Assembly: GCF_008001015.1 (NCBI RefSeq)
Contig: NZ_CP042862.1
Coordinates: 3,286,001 to 3,350,000, forward strand
Direction of reading: 5' to 3'
DNA length: 64,000 bases
Source: Serinicoccus profundi
GTDB lineage: Bacteria > Actinomycetota > Actinomycetes > Actinomycetales > Dermatophilaceae
How positions within the stretch are numbered: the first letter of the stretch is position 1; the number at the start of each line of letters is the position of its first letter. This document shows positions 53,788 through 62,436 of this stretch, in pieces. The translations under genes were made by a program, and so were the position numbers. The notes beneath the pieces are model-generated. The model was not told where the DNA came from. It saw only the letters and a list, made by a program, of their open reading frames with translations, and made no database searches.

Positions 53788-55455
53788 ATGCCGTCATCCA
53801 CCTGGCAGGGACCACTGCGCCTCTCCTCCGGCCCGGGGTCGCTGCCGCACCGGATCGCCGCCGCCGCGGTCGAGGCGCTGGCCTCGGGGTCCCTGCGGCC
53901 GGGGGACGCGCTGCCTGCGACCCGACGACTGGCCGAGCAGCTCGGGGTCGGCCGCGGGGCGGTCGTGGGGGCCTACGACGAGCTCGTCGCCGCGGGCTAC
54001 GCCGAGGGGCGGACCGGCAGCGGCACCTTCGTCGTGCAGGGCGCCGACGTCGCCGCGCGGGCCGTCCAGCCGCCGGGTGGAGAGCAGCGCAGGACCGAGT
54101 CGCGGCAGCAGACCCGCGCACGCACGCCCGGGGATGGACCCGCACCCACCGATCCGACCGGTCGAGAGCAGCTGAGGGGGCGGGCGCGGCGGGAGGCTTC
54201 GGCGATGCGTGGGCACGCCGACCCCAGCGGCGGCGTCGCCACCCCGCCGCCAGGTGACCTCGACCTGCGACCCGGCCACGCCGAGCCTGCCCTCATCTCC
54301 ACCCGCGACTGGCGGACGGCCTGGCGGCACGGCATACCCGACCAGCCGGGGGCGGAGGCGCTGAGCCGCACGCGCCACCCCGAGCTGGAGGCGGCGCTCG
54401 CCGATCACCTGCGCCGGCTCCGCGGTCTGGCCGTCGCGCCCGAGGAGGTCGTCGTCGTGCCCAACGCGAGCGCCGCCTTCACCGTCCTGACCCGGGCGGC
54501 GGGGCTGGTGGGCCGGACGGTCGCGGTCGAGGACCCCGGCTACCGCCGCGCGCGAGCGGCGTTCGAGGCCGCCGGGGCGAGGGTCCGCGGGGTGCCGGTC
54601 GACGACGACGGGCTGGACCCGGCGCTCCTGGACCCCGACGATGCGGCGGCGTACCTCACCCCGGCGCACCAGTACCCGCTCGGTGCCCGGATGCCGCTCC
54701 CCCGCCGGGTCGAGGTGGTGGGGCAGGCGCGTCAGGCCGGCCGGTTGATCGTCGAGGACGACTACGACGGCGAGTTCCGCTACGGCGTGCCCCCGATGCC
54801 GGCGCTGCGGTCGCTCCCCGGCGGGGCGGACTGCGTCGCCTACGTCGGCACCGCCTCCAAGATCCTCACCCCGGACCTCGGGCTCGCCTGGGTGGTGCCC
54901 CCACCGCACCTGCTCACGGCCGTCCGCCAGGCGCAGGACCAGCTCTCGCTCGGGGCCTCCCCCGTGGCGTCCAGGGCGCTCGCCCACCTCATCGACTCGG
55001 GCGCGCTGGGTCGGCACCTGGCGCGGGCGGCCCGGCTCTACCGCGCCCGCCGCGACGCCCTGGTCCACGCCGTCGGGGAGCAGCTGCCGGACCTGGTGGT
55101 GAGCGGCGTCGAGGCCGGGCTGCACCTGGTCCTCCTGCTCGACCGAGCCATCGATGACCGTGCGGTCATCGGCCGGCTGCGCGAGAGCGGCATCTGGGTC
55201 GAACCGCTCAGCGCCTACTACCTCGGCCCACCGCGGCCCGGCCTGGTCATCGGGTACGCCCGGCTGCCGGAGACCCGCGCCCCGGCCGTGGTCGGAGCCG
55301 TCTCGGCGGCCCTCACCCAGGAGCTAGGAGTTCTGGACCAGGTCCACCCCGAGGACGGCCAGCGTGCCGAAGGCGACGCCCCACAGGATGATGGAGACCA
55401 CCTGCCACCCGATGACCCCGCGGGTGCTGGCGCCGAAGGCGACCAGGGCACCTGA
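53788..55455 (+). CDS. MocR/PdxR family regulator (GntR HTH + aminotransferase-like domain)
   Basis: 555 residues as assembled. GntR HTH at 15-85 (ALASGSLRPGDALPATRRLAEQLGVGRGAVVGAYDELVAAGY), a 75-residue linker, and a PLP fold-type I domain with the PLP lysine Lys358 (VGTASKILTPDLGLAW) and DDYDGEFRY. Controls the divergent PPOX gene in typical layouts. The ATG at 53788 is within a GGTATGCC word. The final 43 residues after ALTQELG are antisense of the convergent gene and very acidic; a one-base shift would end the protein at a TAG at 55325, so the tail is doubtful. Confidence 0.88.
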   Translation: MPSSTWQGPLRLSSGPGSLPHRIAAAAVEALASGSLRPGDALPATRRLAEQLGVGRGAVVGAYDELVAAGYAEGRTGSGTFVVQGADVAARAVQPPGGEQRRTESRQQTRARTPGDGPAPTDPTGREQLRGRARREASAMRGHADPSGGVATPPPGDLDLRPGHAEPALISTRDWRTAWRHGIPDQPGAEALSRTRHPELEAALADHLRRLRGLAVAPEEVVVVPNASAAFTVLTRAAGLVGRTVAVEDPGYRRARAAFEAAGARVRGVPVDDDGLDPALLDPDDAAAYLTPAHQYPLGARMPLPRRVEVVGQARQAGRLIVEDDYDGEFRYGVPPMPALRSLPGGADCVAYVGTASKILTPDLGLAWVVPPPHLLTAVRQAQDQLSLGASPVASRALAHLIDSGALGRHLARAARLYRARRDALVHAVGEQLPDLVVSGVEAGLHLVLLLDRAIDDRAVIGRLRESGIWVEPLSAYYLGPPRPGLVIGYARLPETRAPAVVGAVSAALTQELGVLDQVHPEDGQRAEGDAPQDDGDHLPPDDPAGAGAEGDQGT

Positions 55456-55803
55456 GGTGATCTGGCTCGGCAGGACGGTCTGCCCCAGCAGGCTCACGCC
55501 CGGCACCCCGAAGCGGTCGAGCATCCGGCGCAGGCGCTGCTTGCGCGGCGACAGCTGCTCGACGGGAGTCACCCCTCGCCGGGCGCGCAGCCGGTCCGCG
55601 GACAGGACGACGAGGACCATCGAGATGACATTGCCCACCACGGCGGCGATGATCGCCACCACCGGGTTGAGGCCCGCGAGCACACCGATCACCGCGCCGA
55701 AGTAGCTCTCAACGAAGGGGATGGCTGCTGCGGCCATCACCCCGAGCCACTGCAGCAGCGGCGGGAGCCCTTCGGTGAACTCCTGCAGGTTGTCGATCAT
55801 CAT
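55324..55803 (-). CDS. Small multidrug export protein (COG2426/Sm_multidrug_ex family)
   Basis: 159 residues, about four helices: LLQWLGVMAAAAIPFVESYFGAVIGVLAG with the Pro-Phe-Val-Glu-Ser element, NPVVAIIAAVVGNVISMVLVVLSADRLR and a final helix pair. Family is named from one drug-efflux report; true function unclear. ATG 55803 (or 55800) follows GGGAGGG. Overlaps the MocR reading frame by 132 bp tail to tail. Divergent from a TetR gene. Confidence 0.82.
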   Translation of the reverse strand: MMIDNLQEFTEGLPPLLQWLGVMAAAAIPFVESYFGAVIGVLAGLNPVVAIIAAVVGNVISMVLVVLSADRLRARRGVTPVEQLSPRKQRLRRMLDRFGVPGVSLLGQTVLPSQITSGALVAFGASTRGVIGWQVVSIILWGVAFGTLAVLGVDLVQNS

Positions 55804-55850
55804 GACCCTCCCGGTCGGTGTCCCCTGTGTACAGTGTCGGCAGCAGATTA

Positions 55851-55874
55851 GCACGGTGTACTAGCACACTGTGC
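55851..55874. promoter_or_regulatory. 24-bp palindromic operator between small exporter and TetR genes
   Basis: GCACGGTGT (55851-55859) and ACACTGTGC (55866-55874), arms matching at 8 of 9 with a 6-bp centre. Related half-sites (TGTACAGTGT) lie just to the left. Placed to control both divergent genes. Confidence 0.6.
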
Positions 55875-55888
55875 CGGTGAGGAGCGTC

Positions 55889-56470
55889 ATGACGGCAGAG
55901 CGCCGGGAGCAGATCGTGCAGGCCGCGCGGGCGCTCGCCGCCGAGGGCGGCCTGGAGGCGGTCAGCGTGCGCAGCGTGGCGCGGCGGGCGGGCATCGGCG
56001 CGACCACCTTGCGGCACTACTTCCCGACCCAGTGCGACCTCTACGACGCGCTCCTCGGACCCGCGCTGGACCGGATGCTGTCGGACCTGCGGATCGGCGA
56101 TCGACGCGTCGCTCCGCGTCGGCGCCTGCTCGAGTGCCTGATGCAGTTCTTCCCCCCGGACTTTCTCCGCCCCGAGACGACGGCCCTGTGGTTCACGTCC
56201 TACGCCACGGCCGTCGGGCCGACAGCGACCGCGTCCGGGACCCGCACCCTGGCACGACTGGCGGCCCTGACCCGTGCCCGGATCGACGGCTGGATGCGCC
56301 AGCTGGAGGAGGAGGGTGCGCTCCTCGATGACCGGGAGGGCGCGCTGCGATTCGTCCTCAGCGTCCTCGACGGCATCTGCGTGCAGCTCATCACCCCCGG
56401 GACCGTCTTCACCCCCGAGGACGTCGAGCCCACGGTGGCCCGCTGCGTCGGCGCGATCCTCCGGGGCTGA
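55889..56470 (+). CDS. TetR/AcrR family transcriptional regulator
   Basis: 193 residues: HTH EQIVQAARALAAEGGLEAVSVRSVARRAGIGATTLRHYFPTQ (6-48). ATG 55889 has a GAGGAG RBS; GTG codons at 55871 and 55877 are alternatives inside the palindrome. Divergent from the small exporter over a clean dyad, the classical repressor-efflux pair. Convergent with the glycosyltransferase operon. Confidence 0.92.
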   Translation: MTAERREQIVQAARALAAEGGLEAVSVRSVARRAGIGATTLRHYFPTQCDLYDALLGPALDRMLSDLRIGDRRVAPRRRLLECLMQFFPPDFLRPETTALWFTSYATAVGPTATASGTRTLARLAALTRARIDGWMRQLEEEGALLDDREGALRFVLSVLDGICVQLITPGTVFTPEDVEPTVARCVGAILRG

Positions 56471-56479
56471 CCGGCGCTC

Positions 56480-57421
56480 TCAGCGCCGGCCCGCGCCGCG
56501 CACGGACACGGTGGGTCCGGCCTCGGTCCAGTCGATGAGACCCCGACGCGCGAACTCCTCCAGCCACCCCGCCATCGGCCACTGCCCCCACCGCTGGTGG
56601 TAGAGGGTCGCGTTGCGGACGATGTCGACCAGGTGCTCGACCGGGGGCCGGGAGACCGGGTGGTACTGGTGGAACGCGTCCGCGCCACCGACCCAGGCCA
56701 GGTCCACACCCCGCTCCTGAGCGCGGCGACCGACATCGGTGTCCTCCGCGCCATACCCGACGTATGCCTCGTCGAAGCCCCCGATCCGGCGCCACGTGGC
56801 CTCTGTCAGGGCGGCGCTCAAGGACCAGAACAGGCGGTGGTCACCCCCCGTGAGGACATCCCCGGCCGGGGGTGAGGGACGGGAGGGGTGCGGGTCGACC
56901 AGGTCGAGGAGCCGGGCCGGGTCCGCCGGCACCTCCTGCCCCTCGGGCAGGTACGTCACCGGGCCGGCCAGCAGGGCGTCGGGGAAGCGCGCGGCGGCGG
57001 CGACGTAGGCCTCGACCGCGCCCGGGGCCAGCACGCAGTCGACGTCGAGCAGCACCAGCAGCTCGCACCCGGCGGCCACCGCAGCCCCGACACCGAGGTT
57101 GCGGGCGCGGGCCAGGGGCAGACCGCGCGGGTCCGTGGGGACGTGCAGCACCTCGACACCGCCACACGACTCGCGACTCCCGGCGCCACCTGATGCCTCG
57201 CGCGCCTGACCGAAGTCATCCGCCTCGCCGCCGACCACGTCACCGATCGCCCGGTCGTCGATCGCGACCACGACGTGGTGAACCTCCGGCGCGACCTGCA
57301 CCAGCACCCGCCGCTGCTCACGGAGGTGGTCGTGCCGCCCGTGAGCCACCGTGACGACGCCCACCCGCAGACCCCGACCGGACGAGCCACCACGCTGCCC
57401 GTCGCTGACCTCCTCACCCAT
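56480..57421 (-). CDS. Glycosyltransferase, GT2/GT27-like with galactosyltransferase C-terminal motif
   Basis: 313 residues, GT-A fold. DxD in LLVLLDVDCVLAP and the galactosyltransferase (GT7-C-like) block WRRIGGFDEAYVGYGAEDTDVGRRA, which binds the acceptor and donor. The N-terminal region contains a low-complexity insert (GEADDFGQAREASGGAGSRES). Last gene of a four-gene operon; start ATG 57421 overlaps the end of the upstream gene by 8 bp. Confidence 0.88.
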   Translation of the reverse strand: MGEEVSDGQRGGSSGRGLRVGVVTVAHGRHDHLREQRRVLVQVAPEVHHVVVAIDDRAIGDVVGGEADDFGQAREASGGAGSRESCGGVEVLHVPTDPRGLPLARARNLGVGAAVAAGCELLVLLDVDCVLAPGAVEAYVAAAARFPDALLAGPVTYLPEGQEVPADPARLLDLVDPHPSRPSPPAGDVLTGGDHRLFWSLSAALTEATWRRIGGFDEAYVGYGAEDTDVGRRAQERGVDLAWVGGADAFHQYHPVSRPPVEHLVDIVRNATLYHQRWGQWPMAGWLEEFARRGLIDWTEAGPTVSVRGAGRR

Positions 57422-58469
57422 GGCCGACCTTCCTCCTCGTCGACGCCGAGCCAGCCCCGGTCGCCACCCGCACCAGGGCGTCCGCCGCGCGGGCGGCCGC
57501 GCCGTCACACTCCCAGCGCGCCCAGCCCTCGCCACCAAGAGAGCGTGCCCGCGCCACGAGGCCGGCCCACCCCTCCTGCTGCACCCGGACTGGATCGGCG
57601 GGCACCGCCAGACCCGCGGCATCCAGGGCGCGGGCGAGGTGCTCCTGCTCCGCGTGCGGCCGGCGTTGGGGCGCCAGCACCGCCGGACGCTGGTGGCGCG
57701 CGATGTCGGCCACCGCGTTCTGTCCACCGTGCGCCACGACCACCTCGCTGCCCGCGACGAGCGACCGGACGTCCGTCACCCAGGTCCGGCCGTCGAGCAC
57801 GACCCAGTCCAGCTCGGGCACGGCCCGCTCGATCTCACCCGCCGTGCCCGGGTCGTCGAAGCCCTCGCCTCCGGCGAGCACCAGCCCGTAGGGCCGACCC
57901 ACCTCCCCCGGCTCGACCCGGGCGCGCGCCACCCCACCGACCGCCACCAGGTCGAGCTCGGCGTGCGGGACGGCCGTGCGCCACAGGGACTCCGTCGCCC
58001 ACCCCGGCCAGGGGGCGAGGACAGCCGAGGCGCAGCGCAGGGCGAGGGTGTGCGGCTCGTCCCGGCGGTCTCCGGGCTGGGCGACGAGCACGACGGGTAT
58101 GCCGTGCAGGCGGGCCAGCAGCGCCACCTCGGTCGAGACGTCGACGACCAGGAGGGACGGCTGCTCCGCCTCGAGCCATGCGGAGATCCGCGCCATCCGG
58201 GCCCGCAACCCCTCCTGTCGCAGCGGCGCCCAGTGCAGCAGTCCCCGTGCCGTCGCCTCCACCTCGGAGTCGTCCTCACCTGGCGCCACCGGGTGGTCCA
58301 GCGGGAGGTCGACACAGCCCAGTCCGTCGGTCGCCAGCACCTCCGCGTCCAGCCCCGAGCCGAGGACGGTGACGCTCAGACCACGGGCGACCAGCTCGGC
58401 CCCGACCACGCGGGCCCGGGTCCGGTGCCCGGCGCCGTGGTGGTGGGCATACCAGCCGATGGTGCTCAT
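57414..58469 (-). CDS. Glycosyltransferase, MurG/GT28-like GT-B fold
   Basis: 351 residues. N-terminus STIGWYAHHHGAGHRTRARVV is the donor/acceptor loop of MurG-like enzymes (HHHGxGH), and the C-terminal half has VVVAHGGQNAVADIARHQRPAVLAP, the UDP-sugar site HGGxN. A one-domain pair without membrane helix. Third gene in the operon; ATG 58469 overlaps the previous stop by 4 nt. Sugar donor unknown. Confidence 0.88.
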   Translation of the reverse strand: MSTIGWYAHHHGAGHRTRARVVGAELVARGLSVTVLGSGLDAEVLATDGLGCVDLPLDHPVAPGEDDSEVEATARGLLHWAPLRQEGLRARMARISAWLEAEQPSLLVVDVSTEVALLARLHGIPVVLVAQPGDRRDEPHTLALRCASAVLAPWPGWATESLWRTAVPHAELDLVAVGGVARARVEPGEVGRPYGLVLAGGEGFDDPGTAGEIERAVPELDWVVLDGRTWVTDVRSLVAGSEVVVAHGGQNAVADIARHQRPAVLAPQRRPHAEQEHLARALDAAGLAVPADPVRVQQEGWAGLVARARSLGGEGWARWECDGAAARAADALVRVATGAGSASTRRKVGHG

Positions 58470-59548
58470 GCGGGGTCCTCGGCGACGAGCTCGCGATAGA
58501 CCAGCAGGTAGCGCGACACCATGACGTCCGCCCCGAGGTGGGCGAGCGCGCGCTCGCGCACCGACGCGCGCGGGAGGTCCCGCACCGCCTCGACGCCGTC
58601 GCGCAGCCGGTCCACCACCGTGCCCTCGCCGGCGCCGCGGTCGTCGACCAGGACACCGGTGCCCTCCTGCACCACCTCGCGCAGGCCGCCACGGTCGAGG
58701 GCGACCACCGGCGTCCCCCACACCGTCGACTCCGCCGCGACCAGCCCGAAGGGCTCGTCCCACCGCGGGGTGACCAGGGTGGCCGCGCTGGAGCGCACCA
58801 GCCGGGCGAGGTCGGTATGCGTGAGGTGGCCGTGGTGCTCCACGTCCGGGCCGAGCAACGGGGCGACGGCGTGGGCATACCACTCCGGGTCACTCACCGG
58901 GCCGACAAGCGACAGCCGCCGTCCCGCCGCGCGGGCCGCCCGGATCGCCAGGTCGGCGCCCTTGATCGCGGTCAGCCGGCCCATCCACACGAGGTCGGGC
59001 CCACCGCTGCCCGCGCCCTCGCCGTCGTCGCGGACGCCGTTGGGCACGATCCGGGGCGGGTGCGGCAGGCTCGTCCAGTCCGCGGCGCTCGCCCCGCTGA
59101 CGCAGACGTAGGCCGAGCGCGGCCCCGCGAGCGCGATGCCCAGCTCCATCCAGGGGAAGGGTGGCGTGTGCAGGGTGGTCACCAGGGGGGCCGGGAGGAC
59201 CTCGCTCAGCGCGAGCGGGAGGAAGTGCAGGCTCTGGTTGTGGACGACGTCGACGTCGGGGCGGGCCAGCAGGTCGCGGACGGCGGCGAGGAAGGCGGCG
59301 TGGTCGCGCAGGAACTCCGGCTCCGGCAGCGCGGGGTCGACCGCCGCGACGGCGCTCAGTGGGGGGAGGTCGGGGTAGGGGACGATCTCGTCGGCGAGCT
59401 CGGGGTCGGTGCCGGGGCGGGCATACAACCGCACGTGGTGCCCCTGCTCGCGCAGCCCGCGCGCGAGGACGGCGGTGTGCGACTCCTGGCCGCCGACGTA
59501 GGGCTCGCGGATGGGATGACGGGAGGTCGCCAGCATCGCGACCCGCAC
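58466..59548 (-). CDS. Glycosyltransferase family 4 protein
   Basis: 360 residues, GT-B fold: VAMLATSRHPIREPYVGGQESHTAVLARGL at the N-terminus, VWMGRLTAIKGADLAIRAA, and the EPFGLVAAESTVWGTPVVA block (E-x7-E). Retaining transferase using a nucleotide sugar. GTG 59548 lies 1 nt after the preceding stop, so it is part of the same operon. A longer frame upstream is the antisense-like tail of the preceding gene and not conserved. Confidence 0.9.
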   Translation of the reverse strand: MRVAMLATSRHPIREPYVGGQESHTAVLARGLREQGHHVRLYARPGTDPELADEIVPYPDLPPLSAVAAVDPALPEPEFLRDHAAFLAAVRDLLARPDVDVVHNQSLHFLPLALSEVLPAPLVTTLHTPPFPWMELGIALAGPRSAYVCVSGASAADWTSLPHPPRIVPNGVRDDGEGAGSGGPDLVWMGRLTAIKGADLAIRAARAAGRRLSLVGPVSDPEWYAHAVAPLLGPDVEHHGHLTHTDLARLVRSSAATLVTPRWDEPFGLVAAESTVWGTPVVALDRGGLREVVQEGTGVLVDDRGAGEGTVVDRLRDGVEAVRDLPRASVRERALAHLGADVMVSRYLLVYRELVAEDPA

Positions 59549-59549
59549 G

Positions 59550-60269
59550 TCAGCCGGCCACCCCGGTGATGTCCGTGATGTCGGTCCGCAGGTCCACCAG
59601 ATAGTCGGAGAACCCGCCCTTGAGGCGACCCTTGAAGCGTGCCGAGGTGTCCACCCGGACGGTGTCGGTCGCGACCCAGCGGGGCGTGGTGGCACGGATG
59701 CGCCGGACCAGGTCGACGTCCTCGCCGCGGCTGAGCGGTCGGTAGCCGCCGATCTCGAGGTAGGTCGATCCCCGCACGCCCAGGTTGGCCCCGTGGATGT
59801 GCGGGTGACCCTCGCTCAGCTGGTGGCGCAGGTGCCATTGGGCCAGCAACGTCGGATCGGTGAGGCCGAGCGGCTGGACGGTCCCGATGACGGCGTCGTA
59901 GGTGGCCGAGAGCTCGAGTTGGCCGGTGATCCAGTGCCGCGGCACGATCGTGTCGGCGTCGGTGCACGCCATCCAGGAGTCTGCGGCCGGCACACCCGCT
60001 GCTGCGTCAGCCGCGAGGACGGCGCGCGCGCCGGTATGCCGCGCGGCGCCGACCACCCCGTGGTTGACGACGAGGGGTCGCGCCCCGGTGGCGCGCACGA
60101 CCCGCGCCGAGTCGTCACGGCAGCCGTCGAGGACGACGGTGCACCGGCAGGAGAGCCCGGGCAGGGCAGTGCGGGCGTGGTCCATCGCCGCCTGGACCGC
60201 AGTCAGGCAGGGACCGAGCAGATCGCGCTCGTCCCGAGCGGGTATGACGACGTGGACAGACCTGATCAC
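59550..60269 (-). CDS. Glycosyltransferase family 2 protein
   Basis: 239 residues, GT-A: VVIPARDERDLLGPCL, VVLDGCRDDSARVV, DxD in ACTDADTIVP and the GGYRPLSRGEDVDLVRRI acceptor block. Resembles the glycosyl-transferases found next to acyl-CoA dehydrogenase/PIG-L genes in actinobacteria, but those partners are absent here. GTG start 60269 chosen where conservation begins. First gene of the four-gene operon; its promoter must lie in the 200 bp before the ArsR gene. Confidence 0.88.
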   Translation of the reverse strand: MIRSVHVVIPARDERDLLGPCLTAVQAAMDHARTALPGLSCRCTVVLDGCRDDSARVVRATGARPLVVNHGVVGAARHTGARAVLAADAAAGVPAADSWMACTDADTIVPRHWITGQLELSATYDAVIGTVQPLGLTDPTLLAQWHLRHQLSEGHPHIHGANLGVRGSTYLEIGGYRPLSRGEDVDLVRRIRATTPRWVATDTVRVDTSARFKGRLKGGFSDYLVDLRTDITDITGVAG

Positions 60270-60453
60270 GTGGGGTCGGGAGTCACGGTGGCGGCCCCTG
60301 CAACCACGGTGACTCCGCACGGTGCCCGCCTCACGGGGGGGACGTGCCGAGAAGGAGTCATGTCGCTCAGAGTAGGGCTGGGGCAATGAGCGCGCTCTCC
60401 CAAGCGACGCGTCCGGTGGCCCCACTGGGCGGCCCGGTCTATATATACCTTGA

Positions 60454-60467
60454 CAGATATATATCTG
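60454..60467. promoter_or_regulatory. AT-rich perfect palindrome before the ArsR gene
   Basis: CAGATATATATCTG, a perfect 14-bp palindrome that ends 1 bp before the ATG. A related TCTATATATACC lies at 60438-60449. In a 70%+ GC genome this stands out; likely ArsR operator, with the TATATA core also serving as promoter. Confidence 0.65.
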
Positions 60468-60468
60468 C

Positions 60469-60813
60469 ATGGATATCTTCCAGGCCATGGATGCCGTGCT
60501 CCACGCCCTCGCAGACCCCCACCGACGCCTCATGGTCGAGGCGCTCAGTGTCGGCGAGACAGCGGCCGGCGGCCTCGGCGCACTCGTGCCCATCGCGCAG
60601 CCCGGGGTCTCACGCCATCTGTCGGTGCTGCGCGAGGCAGGTCTGGTCGACGTCCGCCGCGACGGCCAGCGCCGGATCTACCGTCTGCGCCCGCAGGGCC
60701 TCGTCGAGGTGGACGACTGGCTCGACGCGCGCAGGCAGGAGTGGGAGCACCGGATGCGAGCGCTGCACACCGAGGTGGCACGAGGCCGCCGAGACCGACA
60801 GGGGAACGAGTGA
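60469..60813 (+). CDS. ArsR/SmtB family transcriptional regulator
   Basis: 114 residues: winged helix AMDAVLHALADPHRRLMVEALSVGE... AQPGVSRHLSVLREAGLVDVRRDG (6-65). No metal-binding CxC. First gene of an ArsR-SRPBCC-DinB operon: its TGA overlaps the next ATG by 1 nt. The palindrome touching the ATG implies autoregulation and probably a leaderless mRNA. Confidence 0.92.
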   Translation: MDIFQAMDAVLHALADPHRRLMVEALSVGETAAGGLGALVPIAQPGVSRHLSVLREAGLVDVRRDGQRRIYRLRPQGLVEVDDWLDARRQEWEHRMRALHTEVARGRRDRQGNE

Positions 60814-61316
60814 TGTCACCGATGGGCCACAACGGGCTGCTGGGCGAGGTGAGAGTGGTGGACGGCGTGTCCGTCGTCCACGTCGAAGACGTCTACGACA
60901 CCGACAGCGACGACCTGTGGCAGGCGATCACCGACCCCGCGAGGCTGCGCCGATGGATCGCGACGGTCGAGGGTGACCTGCAGCCAGGAGGGCTCTTCAG
61001 AGCCTCGTTCGTCGGCGGCTGGGAAGGCCCCGGCCGGATCGAGGTCTGCGACGCGCCGCACCGCCTCCTGCTCACGATGGAGCCGGACGCGGCCGACGAG
61101 ACCTCCCTCGAGGCACTCCTCAGCGCGCAGGACCACGGCACGCGCCTCGTCATCGAGGAGCGGGGGATCCCGGCCGACCAGGCGCCCGACCACGCAGCAG
61201 GCTGGCAGGCGCACCTCGAGGACCTCCGCACCGTTCTCGACGGACGCCCGACGGGGCCGTGGTCGCAGCGCTGGGCGGCGTTGCGGCCGGCCTACGGATC
61301 GCCGGAGCGACGGTGA
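60813..61316 (+). CDS. SRPBCC (AHSA1-like) domain protein
   Basis: 167 residues: VHVEDVYDTDSDDLWQAITDPARLRRWIATVEGDLQPGG and IEVCDAPHRLLLTME, closing with GWQAHLEDLRTVLDG. Hydrophobic-ligand fold. In an operon with ArsR and DinB genes; a detoxification or stress role is suggested by the grouping only. Its stop overlaps the next GTG (GTGA). Confidence 0.9.
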   Translation: MSPMGHNGLLGEVRVVDGVSVVHVEDVYDTDSDDLWQAITDPARLRRWIATVEGDLQPGGLFRASFVGGWEGPGRIEVCDAPHRLLLTMEPDAADETSLEALLSAQDHGTRLVIEERGIPADQAPDHAAGWQAHLEDLRTVLDGRPTGPWSQRWAALRPAYGSPERR

Positions 61317-61837
61317 CCAGGGCCAGACCCCGGATGACATCCCGGTCCGCCGAGCACGACGGCCTCCTGGCCTGTCTCTCGGCACAACGAGCCTGCGTCC
61401 TGGCGATCGTCTCGGACCTCGACGAGACGTCGTGGCGCCGCTCCGTCGTCCCGACCGGCTGGACGCCGCTCGGGCTCCTCGAGCACCTCGGCGAGGCCGA
61501 GCGGTTGTGGGGGCAGATCGTCCTCGCGGGCCGCGTCACACCGCGGCAGTGGCCGAGCGCGGAGGCGGATCGGGCGGATGCCGGGTTCGTGTCCGACCAA
61601 GGGGTGGTCGACGTCATCGCCTTCTACCAGGATCAGTGCCGCCAGACCGACCGCGTCCTCGCGGGACTGGCGCCCGACGACCGGCCTCCCGGCGTGCGCC
61701 GACCGGACCTGCCGACACCCGTCGACAACGTCCGCGACGTCGTGCTCCATCTCGTCGAGGAGACGGCTCGGCACGCCGGCCACCTCGACATCGCCCGTGA
61801 GCTGCTCGACGGCCGGACCGGACTCGGGCCCCGCTAG
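61313..61837 (+). CDS. DinB family protein
   Basis: 174 residues, GTG start 61313 overlapping the previous stop. Histidines of the metal site: LLEHLGEAERL (about 52) and EETARHAGHLDIARELLDG (about 150-154). Third gene in the ArsR operon. Thiol-dependent transferase activity (mycothiol) is possible. Confidence 0.86.
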   Translation: MTRARPRMTSRSAEHDGLLACLSAQRACVLAIVSDLDETSWRRSVVPTGWTPLGLLEHLGEAERLWGQIVLAGRVTPRQWPSAEADRADAGFVSDQGVVDVIAFYQDQCRQTDRVLAGLAPDDRPPGVRRPDLPTPVDNVRDVVLHLVEETARHAGHLDIARELLDGRTGLGPR

Positions 61838-61918
61838 CGCACTGCCTCAGTCCCCGAAGGCCAGGCCGGTCGACCCCACCCAGCCCGCCGCCGTCCGTTC
61901 ACCGAGGAGTCATCACCC

Positions 61919-62404
61919 ATGCCCCACACCCACCTGCTCGCCGCGCTCGCAAGGGAGCGGGCGCATGTCCTGCGGGCCGTCGACGGCCTGAGCGAGGACG
62001 ACCTGGGTCGGCCGGTGACCGCCTCCGGCTGGTCCATCACCCAACTCCTCAACCACCTCGCCCTCGACGACGAGATGTTCTGGATCTCGACGGTCCTCGG
62101 CGGCGACGCCTCGGCCATCTCCGAGCTGCACGACGGGTGGTCGTCGACGCCCATGACGGGCGCGCAGGCCGTCGAGGTCTACCGGCGGCGCATCGCCCTC
62201 AGCGACGATGTCCTCGCCACCGTCGACCTCGAGGCACCACCGCGCTGGTGGCCGCCGGCGGAGGTCTTCGGCGGTGCACCGATGTCCGACGGGTACGAGG
62301 TCGTGCTCCGCGTCCTCACCGAGACGTCGGTGCACGCGGGGCACCTCGACATCGTCCGCGAGGGCATCGACGGGCATCAGCACCTCGTGGTGACCGGCGA
62401 CTGA
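61919..62404 (+). CDS. DinB family protein
   Basis: 161 residues: SITQLLNHLALDDEMFW and ETSVHAGHLDIVREGIDGHQH supply the three-His metal site. RBS GAGGAG (61899-61905 region) precedes ATG 61919. 81 bp after the other DinB gene, so it may belong to the same transcript; a tandem duplication is unlikely as the two share little outside the motif. Confidence 0.86.
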   Translation: MPHTHLLAALARERAHVLRAVDGLSEDDLGRPVTASGWSITQLLNHLALDDEMFWISTVLGGDASAISELHDGWSSTPMTGAQAVEVYRRRIALSDDVLATVDLEAPPRWWPPAEVFGGAPMSDGYEVVLRVLTETSVHAGHLDIVREGIDGHQHLVVTGD

Positions 62405-62436
62405 CCCTGGCGTGATGAGCGGTCCGCCCCGTCCCC

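Noticed and set aside
60813-62404. The two DinB genes as a recent tandem duplication
   Set aside because: They share only the metal-site pattern; the rest of the sequences differ strongly.
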